49,546 nucleotides of DNA from Solirubrobacteraceae bacterium (GTDB lineage Bacteria > Actinomycetota > Thermoleophilia > Solirubrobacterales > Solirubrobacteraceae): assembly GCA_030725785.1 (NCBI GenBank), contig JANRFB010000073.1, positions 13,417-62,962 of the forward strand, read 5' to 3'. Every line of letters begins with the position of its first letter. The first letter of the stretch is position 1. The notes under the pieces were generated by a model, which was not told the DNA's origin, made no database searches, and saw only the letters and a list, made by a program, of their open reading frames with translations. A program made the position numbers and the translations under genes. Below are positions 25,843-33,042 of this stretch, one piece after another.

Positions 25843-26850
25843 TCAGCGCGCGCTCAGCAGCAGCTCTACCAGCAGCTCTGGATCACGACGCACGCGTTCT
25901 GCCTGCGCCGCTGCCTCATCGCCGGGAGAACGACGACTGAGAACGACCGCTGCGGGGTCCTCAAGCCGTCCCATGCGGCCGTCGGCAATCAGCTTCTCGT
26001 CGACCGCCCCGATCTTCCCTTCGAAAGTCGTCAGTACCGGCGTGCCGAGCGCAACGGCCTCGCGGTTCATCGTTCCGCCAGCACTCACTACGAGGTCGGC
26101 CAGCGCCACCAGAGATGGCCCGTCAACGGCGACCTCGGGGATCACGAATCCACCGGCCGCGATCAGCTCGGTGCGCTGCTCCTCAGTGCGCGGTAATACG
26201 ACAACCTGCCCCTGCTCTCGCAGCCGCACCAAGACCTCACTGAAGGCGTTGTTCTCGAAGCGGTGGTAGAGCGATACGGCCGGTGGTGTGCGAACGACGG
26301 CGAGTGGCTCCTGGCCGTCAACGCCGAGCAGGTCGAGCACGGCGCGATCGGGCTCGAAGTCAGCGAGGTAGTACTCCTCTTTAAGGCCCGGGTAACGGCG
26401 CAGCTTGCCGCGCGCTCCGTAACGATCGAGCCGCTCTGGTGGAATCGCATCGGGAACGACGACGGCCTGCGCGAGGCGGCAGTTGACGTTGTGCTGAACC
26501 GTTGCCCACTCGTAATCGAACATCGTTGCGGCCGGCACACCGAGCATCCTCGCGGCGACGCTGATGTCGTTTGAGCCATGGCCGATCGCCAGATCGAAGT
26601 TGCGGCCGCGGGCCCATCTGCGCAGCGCCAACGAACGATCGACGAACCCGCGCGCCTTGGCCGCTAACTTGCCGCCCCGGTGGTGGCCGATGACGGCGGC
26701 GTCGATTCCGTACAGCTCGCAGAGTGCAACAGTCTGGGCGAAATTGCGCGCCGTTACTTCAACTTCGGCGCCGCTAGCGCGGAGCCGCTCGATCACAGGC
26801 CTCAGTACGAGCACGTGCGGCGAGTTCGTTAGGTCGACCCAAACCTTCAT
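25843..26850 (-). CDS. DUF354 protein (GT-B-like)
   Basis: 335 aa. MKVWVDLTNSPHVLVLRPVI opens the protein as in DUF354 (PF04007). Other blocks: LAIGHGSNDISVAARMLGVP near residue 87, TMFDYEWATVQHNVNCRLAQ, YPGLKEEYYLADFEPD, VVRTPPAVSLYH and the C-terminal DLVVSAGGTMNREAVALGTPVLT with the glycine-rich donor loop of the UDP-GlcNAc epimerase/glycosyltransferase fold. DUF354 genes lie in surface-sugar loci of archaea and bacteria, but their reaction is not established. It overlaps the aminotransferase gene by 4 nt, so the two are co-translated. Confidence 0.87.
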   Translation of the reverse strand: MKVWVDLTNSPHVLVLRPVIERLRASGAEVEVTARNFAQTVALCELYGIDAAVIGHHRGGKLAAKARGFVDRSLALRRWARGRNFDLAIGHGSNDISVAARMLGVPAATMFDYEWATVQHNVNCRLAQAVVVPDAIPPERLDRYGARGKLRRYPGLKEEYYLADFEPDRAVLDLLGVDGQEPLAVVRTPPAVSLYHRFENNAFSEVLVRLREQGQVVVLPRTEEQRTELIAAGGFVIPEVAVDGPSLVALADLVVSAGGTMNREAVALGTPVLTTFEGKIGAVDEKLIADGRMGRLEDPAAVVLSRRSPGDEAAAQAERVRRDPELLVELLLSAR

Positions 26851-27938
26851 TGGCCAGACGCGTCGCGAACAGCAGTAACAACCTGCTCAAGCTGGCTATC
26901 GCTGATCGTTGCGCTAATCGGCAGCGCGAGGTGACGGCGGGCCGCCTGATCGGTGCCTGGCAGCATCTCCGGAGCTGGGCGCCAAGCACGCATCGACGGC
27001 TGCTCATGAATTGGGCTGCGGTAATAGCCGCGCGATTCGACCCCACTGGCGCCAATCTGCTCTGCGAGCCGGTCAGGCTTGTCGGTCGCAACGACGTAGA
27101 GGTGCCAAGCCGGCGTCGCCGCCTCCGTCGGCTGAGGCAGCGTCACCAGATCACCGAGGCCGAGTTCGCTGTAACGCTGACCGGCGGCCGCGCGGTGCTT
27201 CGCCCACTGCGAGAGCTGCGGCAGCATTACTCGCAGCACGGCCGCCTGGATCTCATCAAGTCGCGAATTGAAACCGATCTCCTCGTAGTTGACGCGATCT
27301 CGTGAGCCGTGGAAGCGCAGCATCCGCACGCGCTCGGCCAGCTCCCTGTCGGAGGTCGTAATCGCGCCACCGTCGCCGAAGGCGCCAAGGTTCTTCGACG
27401 GGTAGAAAGAGTGCGAAGCAATTGAGCCGAGCGCCCCTGGCCTGCCCTCTGACCCAACCGAACCGGCAGCTTGCGCGCAGTCTTCAACAACAGGCACGCC
27501 GAGCGCCTCTATCTCAGCTACCGGGGCAATGTTGCCGAAGAGATGAACAGCGACAACGGCCTTCGTCCGTGGCGTCATCACCGCTTTGACCTGCTCGGCG
27601 GTCGATGTGTAGGTCACGGGGTCGATGTCGCAGAAGACGGGAACCGCTCCGGTCGGCGGAATCGCTTCGGCGCTGGCGTAATAGCTAAACGAAGGCACGA
27701 TCACCTCATCGCCGGCCCCGACGCCAAGTGCACGCAAAGCGATCGTGATCGCCTCGGTTCCGTTGGCTACTCCGATTGCCTCGGAAGCTCCGACAACTTC
27801 CGCAAACTCGCGCTCGAAAGCCTCGACGTTCGGGCCGAGAATGAATTGACCGGCGGCGGATACCTCAAGCAACGCCGCATCGATCTGCTCGCGCAGCGGG
27901 GCGATCGCGGTCGTTGGATCAAAGAGCGGAACGTTCAT
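26847..27938 (-). CDS. DegT/DnrJ/EryC1-type sugar aminotransferase
   Basis: 363 aa from the ATG at 27938, giving MNVPLFDPTTAIAPLREQID; the open frame runs 66 codons further but that part overlaps the divergent dedA gene and is Arg/Ser-rich. PLP enzyme of the fold-type I sugar aminotransferases: ANGTEAITIALRALGVGAGD, VIVPSFSYYASAEAIPPTGA, VEDCAQAAGS, and the PLP lysine in HSFYPSKNLGAFGDGGA near residue 180. They add an amino group to 4-keto (or 3-keto) nucleotide sugars with Glu as donor. The dehydratase encoded downstream makes a fitting 4-keto substrate. Followed by the DUF354 gene with a 4-nt overlap. Confidence 0.94.
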   Translation of the reverse strand: MNVPLFDPTTAIAPLREQIDAALLEVSAAGQFILGPNVEAFEREFAEVVGASEAIGVANGTEAITIALRALGVGAGDEVIVPSFSYYASAEAIPPTGAVPVFCDIDPVTYTSTAEQVKAVMTPRTKAVVAVHLFGNIAPVAEIEALGVPVVEDCAQAAGSVGSEGRPGALGSIASHSFYPSKNLGAFGDGGAITTSDRELAERVRMLRFHGSRDRVNYEEIGFNSRLDEIQAAVLRVMLPQLSQWAKHRAAAGQRYSELGLGDLVTLPQPTEAATPAWHLYVVATDKPDRLAEQIGASGVESRGYYRSPIHEQPSMRAWRPAPEMLPGTDQAARRHLALPISATISDSQLEQVVTAVRDASGQ

Positions 27939-27948
27939 TGCGACCCCA

Positions 27949-27954
27949 ACGCTA
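27949..27954 (-). promoter_or_regulatory. Putative -10 box TAGCGT (minus strand)
   Basis: TAGCGT on the minus strand, 10 nt before the aminotransferase ATG at 27938. It shares the central TA bases (27953-27954) with the plus-strand box of dedA. Confidence 0.45.
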
Positions 27955-27958
27955 CCCT
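27953..27958 (+). promoter_or_regulatory. Putative -10 box TACCCT (plus strand)
   Basis: TACCCT lies 8 nt before the dedA GTG at 27967. It overlaps the oppositely directed box of the aminotransferase gene, so RNA polymerase could probably bind only one at a time. Confidence 0.45.
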
Positions 27959-27966
27959 CTCGACCG

Positions 27967-28626
27967 GTGCCGTTCTCCACGCTTCTCGTCCTCGCGGCGA
28001 TAACCGACAAACTGGCCGACTGGGCGACCGGCGTCGTTGGTGACCTCGGGCTGGCCGGGATCTTCGTCCTGATGACGCTGGAAAGCATGTGCATCCCAAT
28101 TCCCTCTGAGCCGACAATGCTTTTCGCCGGCTTCAACGTCGACCAGGGGACCTACTCGTTCATCGCCGTCGTCAGCGTCGGCGTCGCGGCGAATGTGGTC
28201 GGCTCGTGGATCGCTTACGGTTTCGGTCGCTTCGGGCGGCTTGAGCTAATCGAACGCCACGGCAAATGGCTCCACATCACGCCGGGGCGGCTCGAGCAGG
28301 CCGATCGCTGGTTTGAGAGCTACGGCGGCTGGGCAGTCTTCTTCTCGCGGATGCTGCCGATCGTGCGTACCTTCATCTCGCTGCCGGCCGGCGTTGCCCG
28401 AATGCCATTCGGACGCTTCACGCTTTACACGTTTCTCGGCTGCATCCCTTGGATGGCGGGGCTGACCTACCTCGGCATGACGGTCGGCGACAACTGGGAA
28501 GAGTGGAAGGGTTACCTCCACTACATCGACTACCTGGTGGCCGTAATCATCGTTGCCGGCGCCGTCTACCTCTTTATGCGCTGGTGGCGTTCACGCGGCG
28601 GCTCGGCCGATGCCCCGGCCGCTTGA
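27967..28626 (+). CDS. DedA family membrane protein, candidate undecaprenyl-phosphate flippase
   Basis: 219 aa from GTG. MTLESMCIPIPSEPTMLFAG near residue 38 carries the conserved E-x5-P-x-P-E-like re-entrant motif. GSWIAYGFGRFGRLELIERH near residue 78 and FFSRMLPIVRTFISLPAGVA near residue 122 (the conserved R and G of DedA proteins) are also present. Two final helices follow, the last near IDYLVAVIIVAGAVYLFMRW. Recent work shows that DedA proteins such as UptA return undecaprenyl phosphate to the inner face of the membrane. The gene overlaps uppP by 17 bp, which fits that role closely. Confidence 0.9.
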   Translation: MPFSTLLVLAAITDKLADWATGVVGDLGLAGIFVLMTLESMCIPIPSEPTMLFAGFNVDQGTYSFIAVVSVGVAANVVGSWIAYGFGRFGRLELIERHGKWLHITPGRLEQADRWFESYGGWAVFFSRMLPIVRTFISLPAGVARMPFGRFTLYTFLGCIPWMAGLTYLGMTVGDNWEEWKGYLHYIDYLVAVIIVAGAVYLFMRWWRSRGGSADAPAA

Positions 28627-29428
28627 CCAGTCGCTACCGCTGCGCCACGCGCTAGCGCTGGGGCTGATGCACGGTCCCGCCGAGCTGTTACCAATCTCCT
28701 CCTCAGGCCACACGACTCTCGTTCCGTGGCTGCTCGGCTGGCCCTATCCGGAGCTCGATCCAGCGCTCCGAAAAAGCTTTGAGGTTGCGCTCCATGCCGG
28801 TACCGCGGTCGGGCTGCTAATCGCGCTGCGCAGCGAAGTAGGGGAGGCAGCCAGTTCGTTTGACCGCCGCCGCGCGATTCTGATCGCCGGCTCTTTCATT
28901 CCACCGGCGATCATCGGCTATACGCTCGAAGGGCCGATCGAAAAGCGGCTTGGGACACCGGCATCGATTGCCGCCGGGCTGCTGGTGGGATCAGCAGCTA
29001 TGGCACTGGCCGATCACTTCGGTTCGGAGCGGCGCGAGCGTGACGACGCAAACCTGATCGACGCGCTGCTGCTCGGCGCAGCGCAGGCTTCAGCGCTAAT
29101 GCCAGGAACCTCGCGCGGCGGAATGACGCTGAGCGCGATGCGCGCGCGCGGCTTCACCAGGCCTGCCGCCAGCGCCCTCTCTAGGCACGTTGCGCTGCCG
29201 GTGATCCTCGGCGCCAGCGCGCTCAAAGGAGCGCGACTGGCGCAGCAACGTCTGCCGCCGGGAGCCGGCTCGCGGCTCGCGCTCGGCGCCGTCGCAGCGG
29301 CCGCCTCGACGCTACTTGCGGCGCGTCTTGTACCGGTCGAAAGAGTTGGCCCGCTACTCCCGTATGCCGCCTACCGCAGCACGCTGGCGGCGATCACTCT
29401 GCGCCGCCTGCGAAGATCGCAATCATGA
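28610..29428 (+). CDS. uppP: Undecaprenyl-diphosphatase (divergent UppP/BacA)
   Basis: 272 aa from the ATG at 28610. Motif 1 is LMHGPAELLPISSSGHTTLV near residue 17 and motif 2 is ALMPGTSRGGMTLSAMRARG near residue 162. The Ser-Gly-His and the Ser-Arg needed for diphosphate hydrolysis are present, but the first Glu of the usual E-x3-E pair is His. Seven or so membrane segments. The enzyme removes one phosphate from undecaprenyl diphosphate outside the membrane, so that the carrier can be reused for peptidoglycan and polysaccharide. It is coupled to dedA (17-bp overlap) and to purM (4-bp overlap). Confidence 0.85.
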   Translation: MPRPLDQSLPLRHALALGLMHGPAELLPISSSGHTTLVPWLLGWPYPELDPALRKSFEVALHAGTAVGLLIALRSEVGEAASSFDRRRAILIAGSFIPPAIIGYTLEGPIEKRLGTPASIAAGLLVGSAAMALADHFGSERRERDDANLIDALLLGAAQASALMPGTSRGGMTLSAMRARGFTRPAASALSRHVALPVILGASALKGARLAQQRLPPGAGSRLALGAVAAAASTLLAARLVPVERVGPLLPYAAYRSTLAAITLRRLRRSQS

Positions 29429-30483
29429 GCGACGCCTACGCTGCCGCCGGCGTGGATACCGACCAATCTGACCTCGCCGTCGACGCGCTGGTTGACGTCC
29501 TGCGCACAATCGATCTCGGTCGCCCTTCGCGCTCAATCGTTCGCTCCGGCCATTACGCCAGCGTGCTCAAGGTCAGCGACGAGCTGGGCTTGGCGATGTC
29601 AACCGACGGCGTCGGCTCGAAGCTCGTCCTCGCCGAGCAGGCCGACCGGCTTGAAACGGTTGGAATCGACTGCATCGCAATGAACGTCAACGACATCATC
29701 TGCGTCGGCGCCGAGCCGATCGCAATGCTCGACTATCTTGCCGTGGAGCAGGCTGACCCGGCTGCGCTAGCGCGGATCGGTGAAGGGCTTAAAGTCGGCG
29801 CTCAGCAGGCTGGAATTGAAATCCCGGGCGGCGAAGTTGCCGTTCTCCCGGAGCTGATTCGCGGCCACCCGTCACCGCACGGCTTCGATCTCTGCGGCAC
29901 TGCTATCGGCACCGTCGTGCCCGACAAGATCATCCTTGGCGATGCGATCAAGCCCGGCGACGCCTTGATCGGGCTTCCCTCCAGCGGCGCCCACTCGAAT
30001 GGCTACACGCTGGCGCGCAGCGTGCTCGTCGAGAACGGCCCGGGGCTCAATGCGACTCCGGAGCAGCTTGGTGGCGAAACGATTGCTGACGCGCTTCTGG
30101 CACCAACGGTGATCTATGTCAAGGCCGTACTCGACCTGCTCGCCAGCGGTCTCTCGGTTCATGGGCTGGCGCACATCACCGGCGGCGGTCTTACGAACCT
30201 GCGCCGCCTTGCCCCAGGCCGCGTCGGCTACTCGATCGAAAGCCCTCTACCGGTACCAGCGGTCCTTGAGCTGATCGGCGAGCTTGGCAAGGTGCCCGAG
30301 AGCGAGATGTGGGAAGTCTTCAACATGGGCTGCGGCCTCGTCGTCGTCGTCGCCGAAGCCGACGTCGCTGGCGCGACTGCGATTCTCGCCTCCCACCATC
30401 CCGGTGCAGCGCGGATCGGGACGGTGACCGATCGCGCTGACCAGACGCTCGGGCCCGGTGGAATCGTGGTGGGCGGGAACTGA
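29425..30483 (+). CDS. purM: Phosphoribosylformylglycinamidine cyclo-ligase (AIR synthetase)
   Basis: 352 aa, starting within an ATGA overlap with uppP. Purine pathway enzyme that closes the imidazole ring using ATP, making 5-aminoimidazole ribotide. Family features: DGVGSKLVLAEQADRLETVG near residue 55, MNVNDIICVGAEPIAMLDYL near residue 87, GGEVAVLPELI, DLCGTAIGTV, and LPSSGAHSNGYTLARSVL near residue 188, with HITGGGLTNLRRL near residue 252. Full length for PurM. Its place after two envelope genes looks like a housekeeping gene caught in the same transcript rather than a functional link. Confidence 0.96.
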   Translation: MSDAYAAAGVDTDQSDLAVDALVDVLRTIDLGRPSRSIVRSGHYASVLKVSDELGLAMSTDGVGSKLVLAEQADRLETVGIDCIAMNVNDIICVGAEPIAMLDYLAVEQADPAALARIGEGLKVGAQQAGIEIPGGEVAVLPELIRGHPSPHGFDLCGTAIGTVVPDKIILGDAIKPGDALIGLPSSGAHSNGYTLARSVLVENGPGLNATPEQLGGETIADALLAPTVIYVKAVLDLLASGLSVHGLAHITGGGLTNLRRLAPGRVGYSIESPLPVPAVLELIGELGKVPESEMWEVFNMGCGLVVVVAEADVAGATAILASHHPGAARIGTVTDRADQTLGPGGIVVGGN

Positions 30484-30550
30484 ACGCACGCCCAATGAGC
30501 CGCTTCACGACCAACAGCAAAGCGTTCACCAGCTACCCCGCTAAAAGCCA

Positions 30551-32044
30551 ATGAGCTCGCCGGTTGGCACGATCCTCGGCGGTCGCTACGAGATCGACGA
30601 GGTGATCGGCCGTGGCGGCATGTCGACCGTCTACCGCGCCCATGATCTAACCCTGGAGCGTTGGGTCGCAGTCAAGATCATGCACCGCGAGGTGGCGCGC
30701 GAGAGCGAGCAGCTCGAACGTTTCCGCCGCGAAGCCAAGTCGATTGCAAAGCTCTCCTCGCCCTACGTCGTCGGCGTGATCGACGCAGACGAACAAGATC
30801 AAACCCCATACATCGTGCTCGAGTACGTCGAAGGTCAGACGCTCAAACAGCGAATCCGCGACTTCAAGCGGCTCGACATCGCTGAGGCCGTGGCCTTTGC
30901 GATCGAGATCGCCCGCGGCCTTGAAGCCGCCCATGAGCGCCAGATCGTCCACCGCGACGTCAAACCGCAAAACGTCCTGCTCGATGAGGACGGGGCAGCG
31001 CGCGTGACCGATTTTGGCATCGCCCGCCAGCTCAACGACGAGTCGCTGACGGCCGATGGCCGCGTGCTCGGGACAACCGATTATGTGAGCCCCGAACAGG
31101 CGCTCGGCCACGACGTTACGCCACAGTCCGACCTCTATTCGTTGGGCGTCGTGCTGTTCGAAATGCTGACGGGGGATGTTCCCTTCCACGGCGAGAACCA
31201 GGTAGCCGTCGCGATGTGCCACGTTCGTAATGAACTCCCTGACGTGCAAAAGCTGCGCCCCGAGGTGTCGACAGTGCTGGCGACGGTCGTCGACACGGCG
31301 ACCGCGAAGGACCTCGACGTCCGCTATCGCGATGCGCACGAGATGATCGCCGACCTCGAAGAAGCGTTGGCCGTCGAAACTGCCCGCAGCGGCCACATCA
31401 CCGGCGAAGCAACCGCAGTCTTTGAATCGCTTCCGCGCGAGACGCGTCAGCGCGTAGCCGTCAAGATGTCGCACCCTTGGCGCTGGCTCGCGCTGATCGC
31501 GCTGGGAGCTGTGCTCGTCGTCGGCGCCTTCGCCTACGTCGCCAGCACGGCCCAGCGCGGCACCGGTACTGAGAACGCACGCTCCGGCGACGGTTTGACG
31601 GCCGTTTCACTTAGCGGCGGTTCAGCTCAGGCATACGACCCCGCAGGCGACAACGCAGAGCACGACGACGAGGCGGCATTCGCCGTTGACCGCAGCCCGT
31701 CAACGATCTGGTCAACCGAGGATTACCTGGGCGGCAACCTCGCGAAGCCGGGGCTCGGCCTCATAATCGATGCGCGCCCGTCGCTGAAGGCGCGGGCGAT
31801 CGACATCGCCAGCCCAACCCCGGGTTGGTCGGGCAGAATCCTCGCCGCCAGCGGCAACAAGCCGCCGCCGACGGTAGATGACCCAGCTTGGACTGAGGTC
31901 GGCCAAGTCCCCAGTGCCACAGCTCGAACGAGAGTCCGCCTGACCACTGATGGCAAGGCCTTTCGTTGGTACCTGATCTGGATCGAACGCTTCGCGCCCG
32001 GCCAAAGCACGGTTCAGATCAGCGAAGTTTTCCTCTACCGCTAG
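30551..32044 (+). CDS. Membrane Ser/Thr protein kinase with outside discoidin-like domain
   Basis: 497 aa. Hanks-type kinase domain at residues 13-275: glycine loop GRGGMSTV (20-27), Lys42, catalytic Asp136 in HRDVKPQN and DFG at 154-156. The activation loop includes TADGRVLGTTDYVSPEQA. One membrane segment near residues 312-331 (LALIALGAVLVVGAFAYVAS). The outside part (about 350-497) has AAFAVDRSPSTIWSTEDYLG, GLGLIIDARPSLKARAIDIA and ends ISEVFLYR, a jelly-roll pattern like F5/8 type C domains and the outside domain of mycobacterial MviN. There are no PASTA repeats. It could sense sugars or lipid intermediates. It ends in a CTAG overlap with ddl. Confidence 0.92.
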   Translation: MSSPVGTILGGRYEIDEVIGRGGMSTVYRAHDLTLERWVAVKIMHREVARESEQLERFRREAKSIAKLSSPYVVGVIDADEQDQTPYIVLEYVEGQTLKQRIRDFKRLDIAEAVAFAIEIARGLEAAHERQIVHRDVKPQNVLLDEDGAARVTDFGIARQLNDESLTADGRVLGTTDYVSPEQALGHDVTPQSDLYSLGVVLFEMLTGDVPFHGENQVAVAMCHVRNELPDVQKLRPEVSTVLATVVDTATAKDLDVRYRDAHEMIADLEEALAVETARSGHITGEATAVFESLPRETRQRVAVKMSHPWRWLALIALGAVLVVGAFAYVASTAQRGTGTENARSGDGLTAVSLSGGSAQAYDPAGDNAEHDDEAAFAVDRSPSTIWSTEDYLGGNLAKPGLGLIIDARPSLKARAIDIASPTPGWSGRILAASGNKPPPTVDDPAWTEVGQVPSATARTRVRLTTDGKAFRWYLIWIERFAPGQSTVQISEVFLYR

Positions 32045-33042
32045 AAGCGGTAGCCCGCCTGCTCGCGATAGCGCGCAAGTGCGATTTCCAGCAGGCGCCC
32101 GCAGAGCTCGGGGTACTCGATACCGCTCTCCTGCCAGAGCCGCGCATAGACGCTAGTCGTCGTGAAGCCAGGCATTGTGTTCAGCTCATTGAGCAGGACC
32201 TCTTCACCGTCAACAAAGAAGTCGGCGCGCGCAAGACCGCTGCACTCGGCCTCGCTGAACGCCCGCAGCGCAAGTTCGCGGACGCGGGCGGCGGCGCTCT
32301 CGGAGATCCGAGCAGGAACAATCAGCTCCATTCCCCCAGGCGTGTACTTGGCCTCATAGTCGTACCAACCGCCGGGCGACGCGCTGCGAAGCACGACGAT
32401 CTCACCGGCGACGCTGACCTGCGCCTGCTCGGCGCTACCGAGGACTGAGCATTCAACTTCGATGCCGCCGCAGGCCGCTTCGACGATCACGCGTGGGTCA
32501 TAAAGAAAGGCCTGCTCCAACGCCGCGTCCAGCTCACCGGCCTCGGCGACGCGGACGATCCCAACCGACGAGCCAAGCCGCGCCGGCTTAACAAAAAGCG
32601 GGAGGCCGAGCGCTTCAATCTGCGCGTCGAGCGCAGCTCGATTGGTTTCGTAGCTGGAGCGGGTAAGCGCGACGAAATCGACCTGCGCGATCTCAAGATG
32701 ATCGAGCAGTTGCTTCAGTGCCAGCTTGTCGATGCAGACCGCTGAGGCTCGCACGCCGCTGCCAACGTAAGCGATGTCGAGCATCTCAAGCAGGCCTTGA
32801 ATAGTGCCGTCCTCACCGAACGGGCCGTGCAGAACGGGAAAGGCGACATCAGCGTCGAGCAGCCCGTGCCCGGGGCGAAGCTCAAGCTCGTCCGCTCCCC
32901 AAAACCAGCAGCCTTCAGCGTCAATCTCAATTTCCCGCAGCTCGTGGCCAGCTCGCCGGAGCCCGTCGGCAACTGCAGCGCCGCTGATCAGCGAAACCTC
33001 ACGTTCCGAAGATCGGCCGCCTGAGATAACGGCGACGATCAT
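32041..33042 (-). CDS. ddl: D-alanine--D-alanine ligase
   Basis: 333 aa. ATP-grasp enzyme that makes D-Ala-D-Ala for the peptidoglycan stem. Visible features: VISGGRSSEREVSLISG at the start, VLHGPFGEDGTIQGLLEMLD near residue 72, KPARLGSSVGIVRVAEAGEL near residue 155, EAACGGIEVECSVLG near residue 191, and NELNTMPGFTTTSVYARLW near residue 290. The Lys-Tyr pair in YDYEAKYTPGG is the type that favours D-Ala over D-lactate, so vancomycin resistance by D-Lac is not suggested. It overlaps pknB by 4 nt and is the last gene of the kinase operon, an unusual place for it. Confidence 0.95.
   Translation of the reverse strand: MIVAVISGGRSSEREVSLISGAAVADGLRRAGHELREIEIDAEGCWFWGADELELRPGHGLLDADVAFPVLHGPFGEDGTIQGLLEMLDIAYVGSGVRASAVCIDKLALKQLLDHLEIAQVDFVALTRSSYETNRAALDAQIEALGLPLFVKPARLGSSVGIVRVAEAGELDAALEQAFLYDPRVIVEAACGGIEVECSVLGSAEQAQVSVAGEIVVLRSASPGGWYDYEAKYTPGGMELIVPARISESAAARVRELALRAFSEAECSGLARADFFVDGEEVLLNELNTMPGFTTTSVYARLWQESGIEYPELCGRLLEIALARYREQAGYRF

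Noticed and set aside
27939-28136. 66-codon extension of the DegT-type aminotransferase
   Set aside because: It overlaps the divergent dedA gene and has shadow-frame composition; family alignment begins at MNVPLFDP.
30647-31474. Minus-strand open frame of 275 codons
   Set aside because: It is antisense to the kinase domain at 30551; no recognisable domain.
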